Below, piece after piece: positions 35,545 to 45,204 of a stretch of 64,000 bases of DNA. A program made the position numbers and the translations under genes. This DNA is from Clostridium thermosuccinogenes (GTDB lineage: Bacteria; Bacillota; Clostridia; Acetivibrionales; DSM-5807). The notes below the pieces were generated by a model. It saw only the letters and a list, made by a program, of their open reading frames with translations, did no database searches and was not told the origin of the DNA. The number at the start of each line of letters is the position of its first letter. Within the stretch, counting starts at the first letter, position 1. The stretch is from positions 893,665 through 957,664 of the forward strand of contig NZ_CP021850.1 of NCBI RefSeq assembly GCF_002896855.1. Direction: 5' to 3'.

Positions 35545-36444
35545 ATGAAGCCTACACTTACTGTTTTCACACCTACATATAATAGGGCGTATATCCTTGG
35601 ACGCTGCTATGAGAGCATGAAAAGGCAGACTTGCAAGGATTTTGTCTGGCTCATTATAGATGACGGCTCCACGGATAATACAAAGGAGCTTGTGGATGGT
35701 TGGATTTCAGAAGGCAAGGTGCCAATACTGTACCATTACCAGGAAAACCAAGGCATGCACGGAGCTCACAACACTGCTTATGAGCTTATTGATACGGAGC
35801 TCAATATATGCGTTGATTCCGATGATTATTTAGCCGATGATGCGGTGGAGAAAATCGTAACCTTCTGGAAGAGATATGGAAGCGATAAAGTAAGCGGTAT
35901 TATAGCTTTGGATGCCCGTACGGATGGAAGCATCATCGGGAGCCGTCTTCCGGAGCGGGTCAGAATGGCAACTCTTTTCAGCATATATAATGTTTATGGG
36001 GTCAAGGGAGACAAAAAGCTTATTTACAGGTCCGAACTTACCAAAAAGTATCCCTATCCTGTGTTCCCGGGGGAAAAGTATGTAAACCTGGCCTATAAAT
36101 ATGCCATGCTGGACAAGGAATATGAGCTGTTGATCATGAACGAGGTGGTCTGCTATGTAGAATACATGGATGACGGTTCCACAAAGAACATGCTGAAGCA
36201 ATATCTTAAAAACCCTAAAGGTTTCGCCTTCTGGAGAAAGGAAGCGATGAAGCTGCCGTATGGAAGCATGTTCTACAAGTTCAGACAGGCCGTGCATTAT
36301 GTATCCAGCAGTTTTATCTCAAAGAATCCGGCTTTCATTAAAGAGTCACCCTGCAAGCTCCTTACTATCCTGGCAATCCCTTGGGGCATGCTGCTGTATG
36401 CATATATCCTGTGGAAGGTAGACGGAATGAAAAAATCCTGTTGA
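35545..36444 (+). CDS. GT2-family glycosyltransferase
   Basis: A 299-residue GT-A enzyme: LTVFTPTYNRAYILGRCYES, IIDDGSTDNTKELVDGW, then CVDSDDYLADDAV with the DxD. The C-terminal quarter ends in a hydrophobic stretch (LLTILAIPWGMLLYAYILW) that may anchor it in the membrane. Confidence 0.9.
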   Translation: MKPTLTVFTPTYNRAYILGRCYESMKRQTCKDFVWLIIDDGSTDNTKELVDGWISEGKVPILYHYQENQGMHGAHNTAYELIDTELNICVDSDDYLADDAVEKIVTFWKRYGSDKVSGIIALDARTDGSIIGSRLPERVRMATLFSIYNVYGVKGDKKLIYRSELTKKYPYPVFPGEKYVNLAYKYAMLDKEYELLIMNEVVCYVEYMDDGSTKNMLKQYLKNPKGFAFWRKEAMKLPYGSMFYKFRQAVHYVSSSFISKNPAFIKESPCKLLTILAIPWGMLLYAYILWKVDGMKKSC

Positions 36445-36461
36445 AGGGATGATGAGGCAAA

Positions 36462-37727
36462 ATGAGAAAAGAAAAAGGGAGAGCCTTAAGAGCTAAAAGA
36501 TCCGAAATAGGCGGAATAACCGAAAAAGTGAGAGGACCCGGAATAACTGAACAGGAGGAGGGAGCCGGGATAAACGCAAAAACCGAAAGAACCGGAAGAA
36601 AAGTGAGGATTTTGCAGGTCACCGGAGGTATGAACATCGGTGGTGCGGAAACGATGCTGATGCATCTTTACAGGAAGATTGACAGGAGCAGGATCCAATT
36701 CGATTTTGTGTCCTTTACCACGAACAAATGCCACTATGATGATGAGATCAAGGCATTGGGCGGACGGATATTCTATGTTGCACCTCCCAATGTATCAAAT
36801 CCGGTAAGGTTTGTAGCAGATATGAAGGATATAATCGAAAGATACGGTCCGTATCATGCTGTTCATGCCCACACCCTTTTCAATTCCGGTCTCGCCCTGC
36901 TGGCTGCAAGGCTGGCTGGAGTGAGGACGAGAATTTGCCACTCCCATAACACGCAAGGAGATCATGGACACATATTTATAAGAAAGATTTATTTTATACT
37001 GATGAGGATTCTGATAAAACTGAACGCCACCGAAAACGTAGCATGTACAAAAGCGGCAGGCCGGTTCCTGTTCGGAGAAAAATCCCTTATGAAAGGGAAG
37101 GTGGATATTTTATACAATGCTGTGGATCTGGCACCCTATAAATCCGTTAAAATTGATGAAATAAACGATTTGAAAGCGAAATTGGGTATTGGTGAGGGCA
37201 CCCTGGTGCTAGGGCATGTGGGTAAGTTTGGAGAACAAAAAAACCACGCATTCTTGGTTAAATTAGCTGAATTCCTAGTCGGCAGAGGACTGGACTTTAA
37301 GCTTGTGCTGATAGGAGAGGGAGATTTAAGGGAGCGCATTGAAAAGGAAGTAATGGATAAAGGGCTGGATGGATATGTAAAATTCTTGGGAGTTCAGAGA
37401 AACATCCACCTGTACATGCGCATGTTTGACATATTCGTCTTTCCATCGTTGTATGAAGGGCTGGGGATAGTTCTCATAGAAGCACAGGCAGCAGGCACTC
37501 CCTGTGTCATATCCGATACCATACCTGATGAGTGCGATATGGGGTTGGGACTCATAAAAAAGGTTAGCCTTGGGGACAGTCTGGATTCATGGTACGAAGC
37601 AATAATCAGCAGCCTGAAAAGGGAAAGGATTCCTCCGGAGGCTACCACAAAGGCCATATCAGAAAATGGATACGATTTGAGGACTACCGTAAAGACTCTT
37701 TACAATATCTATGGCTTGCAAATGTGA
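36462..37727 (+). CDS. GT4-family glycosyltransferase with unusual charged N-terminal extension
   Basis: A 421-residue GT-B transferase. The family sequence begins at about residue 47 (VRILQVTGGMNIGGAETMLM); residues 1-46 are an extra, highly charged and Gly/Glu-rich head not seen in its paralogue at 34372. EGLGIVLIEAQAAGTPCVIS is the C-terminal signature. ATG 36462 has an AGGGATGAGG site, which supports the extension, but a GTG at the family start could also be used. Confidence 0.88.
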   Translation: MRKEKGRALRAKRSEIGGITEKVRGPGITEQEEGAGINAKTERTGRKVRILQVTGGMNIGGAETMLMHLYRKIDRSRIQFDFVSFTTNKCHYDDEIKALGGRIFYVAPPNVSNPVRFVADMKDIIERYGPYHAVHAHTLFNSGLALLAARLAGVRTRICHSHNTQGDHGHIFIRKIYFILMRILIKLNATENVACTKAAGRFLFGEKSLMKGKVDILYNAVDLAPYKSVKIDEINDLKAKLGIGEGTLVLGHVGKFGEQKNHAFLVKLAEFLVGRGLDFKLVLIGEGDLRERIEKEVMDKGLDGYVKFLGVQRNIHLYMRMFDIFVFPSLYEGLGIVLIEAQAAGTPCVISDTIPDECDMGLGLIKKVSLGDSLDSWYEAIISSLKRERIPPEATTKAISENGYDLRTTVKTLYNIYGLQM

Positions 37728-38179
37728 TGGGGCAAAAGCACAGCTAAACCAAGGCGCACATGGATAGAGTAAAACCGGCCCAGCTATGTAGTTGTGGATT
37801 GGCATCGGCTGATATCAAGTGCTAAGAGTAAAGTTCAGCAGCATGTTATCTGCAGTCATTTATCCTATATAATTTAGGAATGAATTCAGCTAATAATGGA
37901 TGCATTGATTGTGTAGAAAGGATTCATACTTAAGAGCATAGCTGCAAGGCACCAAAGTACGTATAAACGACTGGAAATGACCTGTGAGACAAGACTTCAC
38001 AGTGTACAGGCAAACTCGGTGATTTTAGGCAATACCGTATGTGCTTTGAATCCTTTCGGAACAACAATCATCCATTTCAATTAGCTGAATTCAAACTGAT
38101 TTTATATAAATCATATATGATGCATGTGCTCAAAATGCTCATGAAAGAGTGCCACACACTTCAGAAGAAAGGTGCATAT
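37728..38179. other. Intergenic region before the polymerase gene
   Basis: About 450 bases in the middle of the EPS locus without a supported gene. A TATAAT (about 37872) could be a -10 for an internal promoter. No RNA or repeat was recognised. Confidence 0.45.
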
Positions 38180-39241
38180 ATGATATACGTTTATTATGGA
38201 GCTTTAGCTATAACCTATGTGATTGCTTACCTGGGAGCTAACAGTAAATATAACTCGCCGGTATTGTCAAGGGTGAGCAAGCTTTTGATATTTGCTGTAC
38301 TTGTGATAGTATCGGGATTCAGATCAGAATACAGCATCGGGGATACATCAGCCTATGCCCACTCCTACAGGCTGCTGGCATCAAACCCTGAGATCGATAT
38401 CCGATCCAGAGATGCAGGTTTTGGCCTTTTGATGCTTGCTTTGCTTAAAATATCAGACAACCCTCAGATTCTCATATTTACTACAGCCTTTATTACAAAT
38501 CTTTTTATTGTTTTGACGCTCTATAAATATGCAAAACCCTTTGAGCTTGGCATATTTTTGTATTTCGGAACAGTGCTTTATTATGTCAGTATGAATGGAA
38601 TCCGGCAGTCGATGGCAGGAGCCATATGTTTTTGGGCTGTAAAATTCATATTGAAAAGGGATGGTTTAAAATATTTTCTTGCGATATTGGTGGCATCCAC
38701 GTTCCATCAGTCGGCTCTTTTGCTGCTGCCGGTTTATTTTCTGGCCGGGAAAAAAGCTTGGAGCAAAACTTTTTGGGCTATTGTGGGGATTTCCACAGGG
38801 TTGGTGGTGGTATTCAGGCCTTTCATAGAATTTTTTGTAAAGCTGGTGGAGAAAACATCCTATGCCGGCTATGGCCAGGATATACTCAATAACAGCGCTT
38901 CCACCAATATACTCAGGATTTTTGTAGCGCTGATACCCATAGTTATGGCTTTCATTGTCCGGGACCGGCTGCAGAAGGAATGGCCGGAAAGCAGCATCTT
39001 CATTTTTATGTCCCTGTTCAACCTGATATTTTATATGTTCAGCACCCAATACCTGTATTTTTACAGGCTTTGCATATATTTTGATCTGTTTAACCTGGTG
39101 CTCATACCACGGTTGCTGGCTTTCTACCCGCGGAAAAAGAGCGTTGTGATCTATGCCGGAATCATCGTCTTCTATCTGGCTTTCAGTGGGTACCAGGTTG
39201 TCGGTTGGAGCGACTATTATAGGAATGTCCTGTTTAATTAG
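38180..39241 (+). CDS. EpsG-family exopolysaccharide polymerase (Wzy-like)
   Basis: A 353-residue multi-helix membrane protein (about ten helices). VSGFRSEYSIGDTSAYAHSY, with RxxxGxDT-like Arg and Asp, and the GIRQSMAGAICFWAV block match EpsG-type polymerases that join repeat units outside the membrane. ATG 38180 has GAAAGGTG; the longer upstream reading has no family match. It lies after a 450-base gap, so it may start a second transcript within the locus. Confidence 0.88.
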   Translation: MIYVYYGALAITYVIAYLGANSKYNSPVLSRVSKLLIFAVLVIVSGFRSEYSIGDTSAYAHSYRLLASNPEIDIRSRDAGFGLLMLALLKISDNPQILIFTTAFITNLFIVLTLYKYAKPFELGIFLYFGTVLYYVSMNGIRQSMAGAICFWAVKFILKRDGLKYFLAILVASTFHQSALLLLPVYFLAGKKAWSKTFWAIVGISTGLVVVFRPFIEFFVKLVEKTSYAGYGQDILNNSASTNILRIFVALIPIVMAFIVRDRLQKEWPESSIFIFMSLFNLIFYMFSTQYLYFYRLCIYFDLFNLVLIPRLLAFYPRKKSVVIYAGIIVFYLAFSGYQVVGWSDYYRNVLFN

Positions 39242-39463
39242 TACTGCATTGCTGCGATGGAAAACAATCACGATAGCAAAATTAGGTTGATGTATGCGAA
39301 TATTGCTTACATTCCTGTATAAAGTTGATTCTTCAATTTAAGCAGTAGATTTGCGGTTGTGCTATTACACGAGCAGCTTGGGACAACAATAGCTGTATGC
39401 TGGTTTCTTCCTGCATTAACTGAAAGAGCAAGATAGTTATTTTATATATGATCGGAGGACAGT

Positions 39464-40660
39464 ATGGTGCAAATTCTGATATCTGCTTTCGATATGGAGA
39501 TAGGCGGGGTTGAAAGAAGCCTTATAAGCTTGCTGGAGAGCTTTGATTACGGCAGATTTGATGTCGATCTTATGCTTTTCAGGCATCATGGGGAATTTAT
39601 GGACTTACTGCCGGAAGGCCCCAACTTGCTTCCTGAAATACCGCAATATGCCTCTTTCAGAAAGCCTGTATCCGAAGTGCTGAGAAGCGGACATCCGGCA
39701 ATTGCTCTCTCCCGGATAGCGGCTAAATATTTGGGACATTTGGCTGCCATCCGGAAGGGTTACAAGGAGTCAGGCCTTATTCCGATGCAGCTGGGATGGA
39801 AATTTTCCCTCCCGGTGCTTCCGCGGCTTAAAAAGCAATACGATGTCGCCATCAGTTATTTATGGCCTCATTATTTTATTGCACAAAAGGTCAATGCCAG
39901 GAAAAAGATAGCGTGGGTGCACACGGATTATTCATGCCTGGAGATTGACAACAAACTGGATGCGGAAATGTGGGGAAAGTTTGACCGGATAGCAGCTGTT
40001 TCTGACGGGTGCAGGACAGCATTTCTAAAAAGGTATCCCCAGTTTGAGGAGCGCACGGTGGTCATTGAAAATATAACCTCTCCGGATTATATAAGAAAAA
40101 TGGCCAAGGAGGATGTATCCGGAGAGATAAATGATAATGACCGGGACATCAAGCTGGTAACGGTGGCAAGGCTTGCCTTTGCCAAGGGGATTGACGACGC
40201 TGTAAGGGCATGCAGAGTGCTGCTGGATCAAGGATATAAGGTTAAATGGTATGTTGTCGGATATGGATGCGAGGAAGCTTGCATCAGGGACTTGATCAGA
40301 AACCTCGGCCTGGAGGATAAATTTATTTTGCTGGGTAAAAAGCTCAATCCCTATCCGTATATAAAAGCCTGTGACATATATGTTCAGCCGTCCCGTTACG
40401 AGGGAAAGGCCGTAACCGTAACCGAAGCCCAGGTGCTGGGGAAGCCAGTTTTGATCACCAACTATCCCACAGCTGCCAGCCAGGTGAGAGATGGCTTTGA
40501 TGGAATCATCACAGAGCAGGGAGTTGACGGCATTGTGAAGGGGATAAAGCTTCTGATTGACAATCCCGGAATGAGAAGGAAGCTGGAGGAAAATACCTTG
40601 AGTACAAGTTATTTCAATGTCTATGAAATAGAGAAATTATATGGATTGATGGAAGCATGA
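39464..40660 (+). CDS. GT4-family glycosyltransferase (group B paralogue 1)
   Basis: A 398-residue GT-B enzyme. ISAFDMEIGGVERSLISLLE starts it; IAWVHTDYS, ITSPDYIRKMAKED and the linked KLVTVARLAFAKGIDDAVRA then PYIKACDIYVQPSRYEGKAV show the pattern shared with 41535 and 44011. A short non-family linker joins the halves here. It probably adds one sugar of the repeat. GGAGG lies before the ATG. Confidence 0.9.
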   Translation: MVQILISAFDMEIGGVERSLISLLESFDYGRFDVDLMLFRHHGEFMDLLPEGPNLLPEIPQYASFRKPVSEVLRSGHPAIALSRIAAKYLGHLAAIRKGYKESGLIPMQLGWKFSLPVLPRLKKQYDVAISYLWPHYFIAQKVNARKKIAWVHTDYSCLEIDNKLDAEMWGKFDRIAAVSDGCRTAFLKRYPQFEERTVVIENITSPDYIRKMAKEDVSGEINDNDRDIKLVTVARLAFAKGIDDAVRACRVLLDQGYKVKWYVVGYGCEEACIRDLIRNLGLEDKFILLGKKLNPYPYIKACDIYVQPSRYEGKAVTVTEAQVLGKPVLITNYPTAASQVRDGFDGIITEQGVDGIVKGIKLLIDNPGMRRKLEENTLSTSYFNVYEIEKLYGLMEA

Positions 40661-40748
40661 CGGTATAGGATCACCGACATTTTGACAAAGGCATTCTGTG
40701 AAAAATGTGATATGGAGCTATCATAAGGCAAGCCGGGAGGAAATACCC

Positions 40749-41351
40749 ATGGAAAAGGCAAAAAAGATAGTAAAAGGACTGCTTGATGAATGCAGGCAGA
40801 GGGGAGCGTATTACTTTTTCATAATGTATCTTACAAACAGCATAGCGATTTTCAGAGCTTTGATATACAAGATGCTTTATTTCAGAAATATAAAAGGAGG
40901 CCTTTACTTTTTGGGGGCGAGAAGCAGGATGGATGTATACTGCAAAAAATCAAAGATTACCATAAATCCCTTTGTATTCATAAGAAAGAATGTCACCATC
41001 CGGGTGGATTTCGACAGCGAGCTGGTTCTGGGGGAGAAGGTTTTTATCAATGATAACTGCAATATAAACTGTGTAAGAAGGATATCCATCGGCAGTTATA
41101 CAAAAATAGGGCAGAATGTTTGCATATACGATCATGATCACAATTACCGGAAAGAGACAACTGACAGGCTGCTTACCGGTGAAGTGGTAATAGGAAGCAA
41201 TGTGTGGATCGGTTCCAACGTTGTCATCCTTAGGAACACCCATATAGGAGACAATGCGGTGATTGCTGCGGGCAGCATAGTTAAAGGGGATGTGCCGCCC
41301 AACTCTGTTTTTCTTAATAAAAGGCAAAGGGAGATCATCCCATATGAATGA
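40749..41351 (+). CDS. Hexapeptide-repeat acyltransferase
   Basis: A 200-residue acetyltransferase of the left-handed beta-helix kind: an N-terminal helical, membrane-leaning part and repeats such as VFINDNCNINCVRRISIGSY, VCIYDHDHNYRK (the catalytic His pair) and VWIGSNVVILRNTHIGDNAV. It likely adds an acetyl group to a glycan. ATG 40749 is picked for GGGAGG 8 bases upstream. Confidence 0.88.
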   Translation: MEKAKKIVKGLLDECRQRGAYYFFIMYLTNSIAIFRALIYKMLYFRNIKGGLYFLGARSRMDVYCKKSKITINPFVFIRKNVTIRVDFDSELVLGEKVFINDNCNINCVRRISIGSYTKIGQNVCIYDHDHNYRKETTDRLLTGEVVIGSNVWIGSNVVILRNTHIGDNAVIAAGSIVKGDVPPNSVFLNKRQREIIPYE

Positions 41352-41534
41352 GATAAAAGATTCACCTTTTGATGGGCAGATGCAATCCAATCAAGGACTT
41401 CCTTATCCGCAACGATGGCTTTTTCTGGTTTTTCAGCGTCGATTAAGTCACAACTCAATGGAATTTATCGGTACATGTCCGCATATTATAGCATATGTAT
41501 TGAAATGTTATCTGCGGCACAGTTAAGGTGGTTT

Positions 41535-42938
41535 ATGAAAAAAAGATTATTGTTTGCAATGAACAATCTCGGGTGCGGTGGAGCTGAAAAAAGCCTGGTT
41601 ACACTGCTGAACTGCATTGATTACTCCTCCTTTGAAGTGGATTTGTTCCTGTTTGATGCCGATGGATTGTTCCTGGAGCTGGTGCCGCCGGAGATTAACC
41701 TCCTTCCGGGCCCTGAGTATTGGAAGGTAATGAACAGTTCCTTTGCGAGTTCCATGAAGACTCTGGCAAGGCAAGGAAGGCCTGACCTCATGTTGTGCAG
41801 GGTGATGCAGGCAGCATTGTGCAGGACATTCAGTTCCCCGGAGCGGGTGGAGCAGCACTTGTGGAGGTATGTCCGGAGAGCTTTGCCGGCATTGGATCAT
41901 CAGTATTATGCCGCCATAGGGTATATGGAAAAGAACCCGGTTTATTTTATCGCAGACAAGGTGAAGGCCAGCAAAAAAATCGGATGGGTCCATACAAACT
42001 ATTCCCGGCTTGATATAAATAAAAGGATTGAAGACAGGTATTTTTGCAAGCTGGATTATATAGTTACCGTTTCGGAGGAATGCGCCAGGGTGCTGAAAGA
42101 CATGTTTCCTGCCCATAAGGACAAGGTGATGATAATTGAGAACATCCTGCTGCCGGAACTGATCAGAAGGATGGCGGGTATAAAGGAGATGGATGAAATA
42201 AAAGAAACAGAGGAGCTCAATGGAGTGAAAGGGGAGAAAGAGCCACAGGAAGCCGAAGGGGAAGCAGAAGTAAAAGAGATAAGGACAGAAGAAGCAGAAA
42301 ATGCTAAAGGGACAGCAGAGATAGAGGTAATAAAAGAAACAGGGAAGGAAGTAGAAGATAATGAGGCAAAGAGGGTAAAAGAAGGGAAGAAAGGAATGGC
42401 AGCCCAAGCTGCCCTCAAAAAACCGGTGAAGCTGGTTACTGTTGCCCGGTTGGCTTATCCCAAAGGAATAGATATGGCGCTGGAGGCCTGCCGACTGCTG
42501 ATAAACGGTGGACATGAGGTTATCTGGAGAGTTATTGGTGAAGGTCCCCTTAGGGCAGAGCTGGAGAAAAAGATAAAGGAATACAATCTGGAGAAATACT
42601 TCCTGCTGGAAGGCTCAATGCAAAATCCTTATCCTTGCATGAAAAATGCGGATATATATGTGCAGCCTTCGAGGTATGAGGGCAAATCCATTGCCGTTGA
42701 AGAAGCCAAGGTGCTTTGCAGGCCTGTTGTGGTTACCTGCTATGGTACAGTTAAAGACCAGATCAAGGATAAGGTTAACGGGCTCGTGTCGGATATGAGC
42801 CCGGAGGGGCTCTGTGAAAGCATAAAGCTTTTAATGGGCAGCAAAGCCTTGAGGGATTCGCTTGTATCCAATTTGCAAAAGGAGAGCAGCGGAAACAGGA
42901 GTGAAATTAACAAGCTTTACAGGTTGATAGAGGGGTAG
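41535..42938 (+). CDS. GT4-family glycosyltransferase (group B paralogue 2) with Glu/Lys-rich insertion
   Basis: A 467-residue GT-B enzyme of the same type as its neighbours 39464 and 44011 (FAMNNLGCGGAEKSLVTLLN; IGWVHTNYSRLDINKR; PSRYEGKSIAVEEAK). Between its two domains (about residues 215-290) it carries a low-complexity insertion of Lys, Glu and Ala (with repeated K-E-T and E-A units) about 70 residues longer than in the paralogues. ATG 41535 (MKKRLLF) is chosen because the longer reading has an unlike N-terminus and AAGGTGG is just ahead. Confidence 0.88.
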   Translation: MKKRLLFAMNNLGCGGAEKSLVTLLNCIDYSSFEVDLFLFDADGLFLELVPPEINLLPGPEYWKVMNSSFASSMKTLARQGRPDLMLCRVMQAALCRTFSSPERVEQHLWRYVRRALPALDHQYYAAIGYMEKNPVYFIADKVKASKKIGWVHTNYSRLDINKRIEDRYFCKLDYIVTVSEECARVLKDMFPAHKDKVMIIENILLPELIRRMAGIKEMDEIKETEELNGVKGEKEPQEAEGEAEVKEIRTEEAENAKGTAEIEVIKETGKEVEDNEAKRVKEGKKGMAAQAALKKPVKLVTVARLAYPKGIDMALEACRLLINGGHEVIWRVIGEGPLRAELEKKIKEYNLEKYFLLEGSMQNPYPCMKNADIYVQPSRYEGKSIAVEEAKVLCRPVVVTCYGTVKDQIKDKVNGLVSDMSPEGLCESIKLLMGSKALRDSLVSNLQKESSGNRSEINKLYRLIEG

Positions 42939-42944
42939 AAACCA

Positions 42945-44042
42945 GTGGTTGACGTTAAGAGGAAAAATATAAAAGTGAGCGTTGTTATGCCGGTTTTTAA
43001 TGCCGAAAGATATTTGCCTGAAGCGGTGGATTCCCTGCTAAACCAGACGTTGGAGGGTATGGAAATAATACTGGTAAATGACGGCTCCACCGATGGCAGC
43101 GGCAGAATTGCGGAGGAATATGCTTCCCGGCATGAAAATGTGACTGTTATACATCAACAAAACCAGGGTGTCAGCGTAGCCCGCAATGCCGGTATAGCAA
43201 GAGCAAGGGGTGAATACATAGGTTTTGCGGATGCGGATGACTGGTTGGAACCAAATGCCTATGAGAGAATGTATGAAGCGGCAAAAGCATATAATTGTGA
43301 CATAATATCCTGTGACTTTTTCACGGTAAATCCCGGAGCAATGTCCCGGAAAGTCAATACCTTTCCATTTGATAAAGGCAGATGCATATATACGGATGGA
43401 ATACGGAAGGAGATCCTGCCCTTTTTTATCAGGAGCGATGCCTTTGCTTCCCCGTTTAATAAAATATACCGGCTTGATTTCATAAAGAAAAACGGGACTC
43501 TGTTCCCTGAAGGCATCCGGATTGGTGAGGATTATCTGTTCAACATGATGGCTTTTACCAGGGCATCGACTTTTTTTCACATACCTGAGGCTCTGTATAA
43601 CTATCGCATTGTTGAAGGAAGCGCAACAAACAATATCAGAAACATTGGCATAGATAACTATATCAGTTTATTTTCTCTAAAGAACTCCATCATTAGAGAA
43701 TGGGATTTTATCAGTTTTGAAGCCAAGAGGGAGCTGGCAGCTCAATGGTTTGTCAACGCAGCTCTTACACTTATCTGCCGGAAAATCTACTACGGAGGAA
43801 TGTCAGGAATTATTGAAGCTCGCCGCCTTACGGGCGATAGGTTCATAAGAGACAGGATAAAAGAGCTGAGTCGGCCTTTATTCTATGAGAGCCGCTTTAT
43901 GAACTATGTTTTTCATGCTCTCTACAGCAAGTCATGCCTGAAAATTGCTTTAGCTGTATATTATGTAAAGTATATAAGCCCATTGGTGGCGAAGATGAGA
44001 GGTAATGGTGATGAAAAAAAGGCTGCTGTTTGTAATAGATAG
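42945..44042 (+). CDS. GT2-family glycosyltransferase
   Basis: A 365-residue GT-A enzyme: VSVVMPVFNAERYLPEAVDS, ILVNDGSTDGSGRIAEEYA, ADADDWLEPNAYERMYEA (DxD). GTG start with GAGGGG upstream. It overlaps the next gene by about 30 bases and begins 7 bases after the previous stop, so it is translationally linked. Confidence 0.9.
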   Translation: MVDVKRKNIKVSVVMPVFNAERYLPEAVDSLLNQTLEGMEIILVNDGSTDGSGRIAEEYASRHENVTVIHQQNQGVSVARNAGIARARGEYIGFADADDWLEPNAYERMYEAAKAYNCDIISCDFFTVNPGAMSRKVNTFPFDKGRCIYTDGIRKEILPFFIRSDAFASPFNKIYRLDFIKKNGTLFPEGIRIGEDYLFNMMAFTRASTFFHIPEALYNYRIVEGSATNNIRNIGIDNYISLFSLKNSIIREWDFISFEAKRELAAQWFVNAALTLICRKIYYGGMSGIIEARRLTGDRFIRDRIKELSRPLFYESRFMNYVFHALYSKSCLKIALAVYYVKYISPLVAKMRGNGDEKKAAVCNR

Positions 44043-45192
44043 CCTGGGTTTGGGAGGAGCGGAAAAAAGTCTGATAAACCTGCTTCACAGCCTGGATTAT
44101 GAACAGTATGAGGTTGACCTGTTCCTCTTTTATAAAAAGGGCATGTTTTTAGATCTGCTTCCGTCCCAGGTAAAGGTGCTGGAACATACAAGGGAATGGG
44201 CGGCTTTCCAACTGCCATTTTTAAAATCCCTGGCAAGCTTGGCGGCATATTTAAGGTTTGACCTCGCTTATCATAGGGCTATGCTTTCTATAAAGTCAAA
44301 ACTGTGCCGCATGACCCAGCCCAGGCAGCAAAAACTCTGGAATCATTTATCTCCGGCTGCTCCCTTCATTTATGATGAGTATGACGCGGCAATAGGATAC
44401 CTGGAAAAATACCCGGACTATTTTATTGCGGAAAAAGTCAATGCGAAAAAAAAGATTGGATGGATACATATAGATTACATAGCTTACGGTCTGAATTCTG
44501 AGTATGACAGACCCTACTTTGAAAAGCTGGATTACATAGCCGCTGTGTCCGACTCCTGTGTTGAGGCTTTAAAGCAGTGCTTTCCGGATATGGAAGATAA
44601 ATTTGTATTGGTGGAGAACATTTCATGTCCCAAGCTGATAAAGGAGATGGCGAATCATGCGGCAGACATCGATGCAAAGGATACCTTGATTGTTACGGCG
44701 GCAAGGCTGGCAGAACAGAAAGGGATAGACTTATCTATCGAGGCTGCGCGGCTTTTGCAAAAGGATGGCTATGAATTCCGGTGGATTATATTGGGGGACG
44801 GACCTCTCAAGGAGGAGTATTCCAAAAGGATTATCAAATATGGCCTGGAAGGAAAATTCATCCTGAAAGGTGCGGTTCCCAATCCATATCCGTATATGAA
44901 GGCTGCGGATATTTACGTGCAGACTTCGCGCTTTGAAGGCAAATCCCTATCCATAGACGAGGCTAAAATACTGGGAAAACCCATAGTGGCAACCCGGTTT
45001 CCTACCGTATATGACCAGATTCATGACGGTTTGACGGGAATCTTGTCCGATATCGATGCAATAAGCATATATGAAAAAATCAGGTTTTTGATAGACAACC
45101 CAGATGCAAGGCAAGCATTGCAGAATAACCTTTCAAAAGAGAAGACCGATTATGAGAGTAAAGTGAAGGGGTTTTACCGCCTCATCGGGTAA
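44011..45192 (+). CDS. GT4-family glycosyltransferase (group B paralogue 3)
   Basis: About 393 residues. FVIDSLGLGGAEKSLINLLH, KKIGWIHIDYIAYGLNSEYD, LIVTAARLAEQKGIDLSIEA, PYMKAADIYVQTSRFEGKSL; the same build as 39464 and 41535 but with a very short interdomain linker. ATG 44011 has GAGAGG 8 bases before it, inside the end of the previous gene. Confidence 0.9.
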   Translation: MKKRLLFVIDSLGLGGAEKSLINLLHSLDYEQYEVDLFLFYKKGMFLDLLPSQVKVLEHTREWAAFQLPFLKSLASLAAYLRFDLAYHRAMLSIKSKLCRMTQPRQQKLWNHLSPAAPFIYDEYDAAIGYLEKYPDYFIAEKVNAKKKIGWIHIDYIAYGLNSEYDRPYFEKLDYIAAVSDSCVEALKQCFPDMEDKFVLVENISCPKLIKEMANHAADIDAKDTLIVTAARLAEQKGIDLSIEAARLLQKDGYEFRWIILGDGPLKEEYSKRIIKYGLEGKFILKGAVPNPYPYMKAADIYVQTSRFEGKSLSIDEAKILGKPIVATRFPTVYDQIHDGLTGILSDIDAISIYEKIRFLIDNPDARQALQNNLSKEKTDYESKVKGFYRLIG

Positions 45193-45204
45193 CAGGAACA
45201 AAGG

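Noticed and set aside
41547-42515. 322-codon minus-strand frame inside a glycosyltransferase gene
   Set aside because: The complement of the Glu/Lys-rich insertion reads as Phe/Leu/Ser without stops; no start site or motif.
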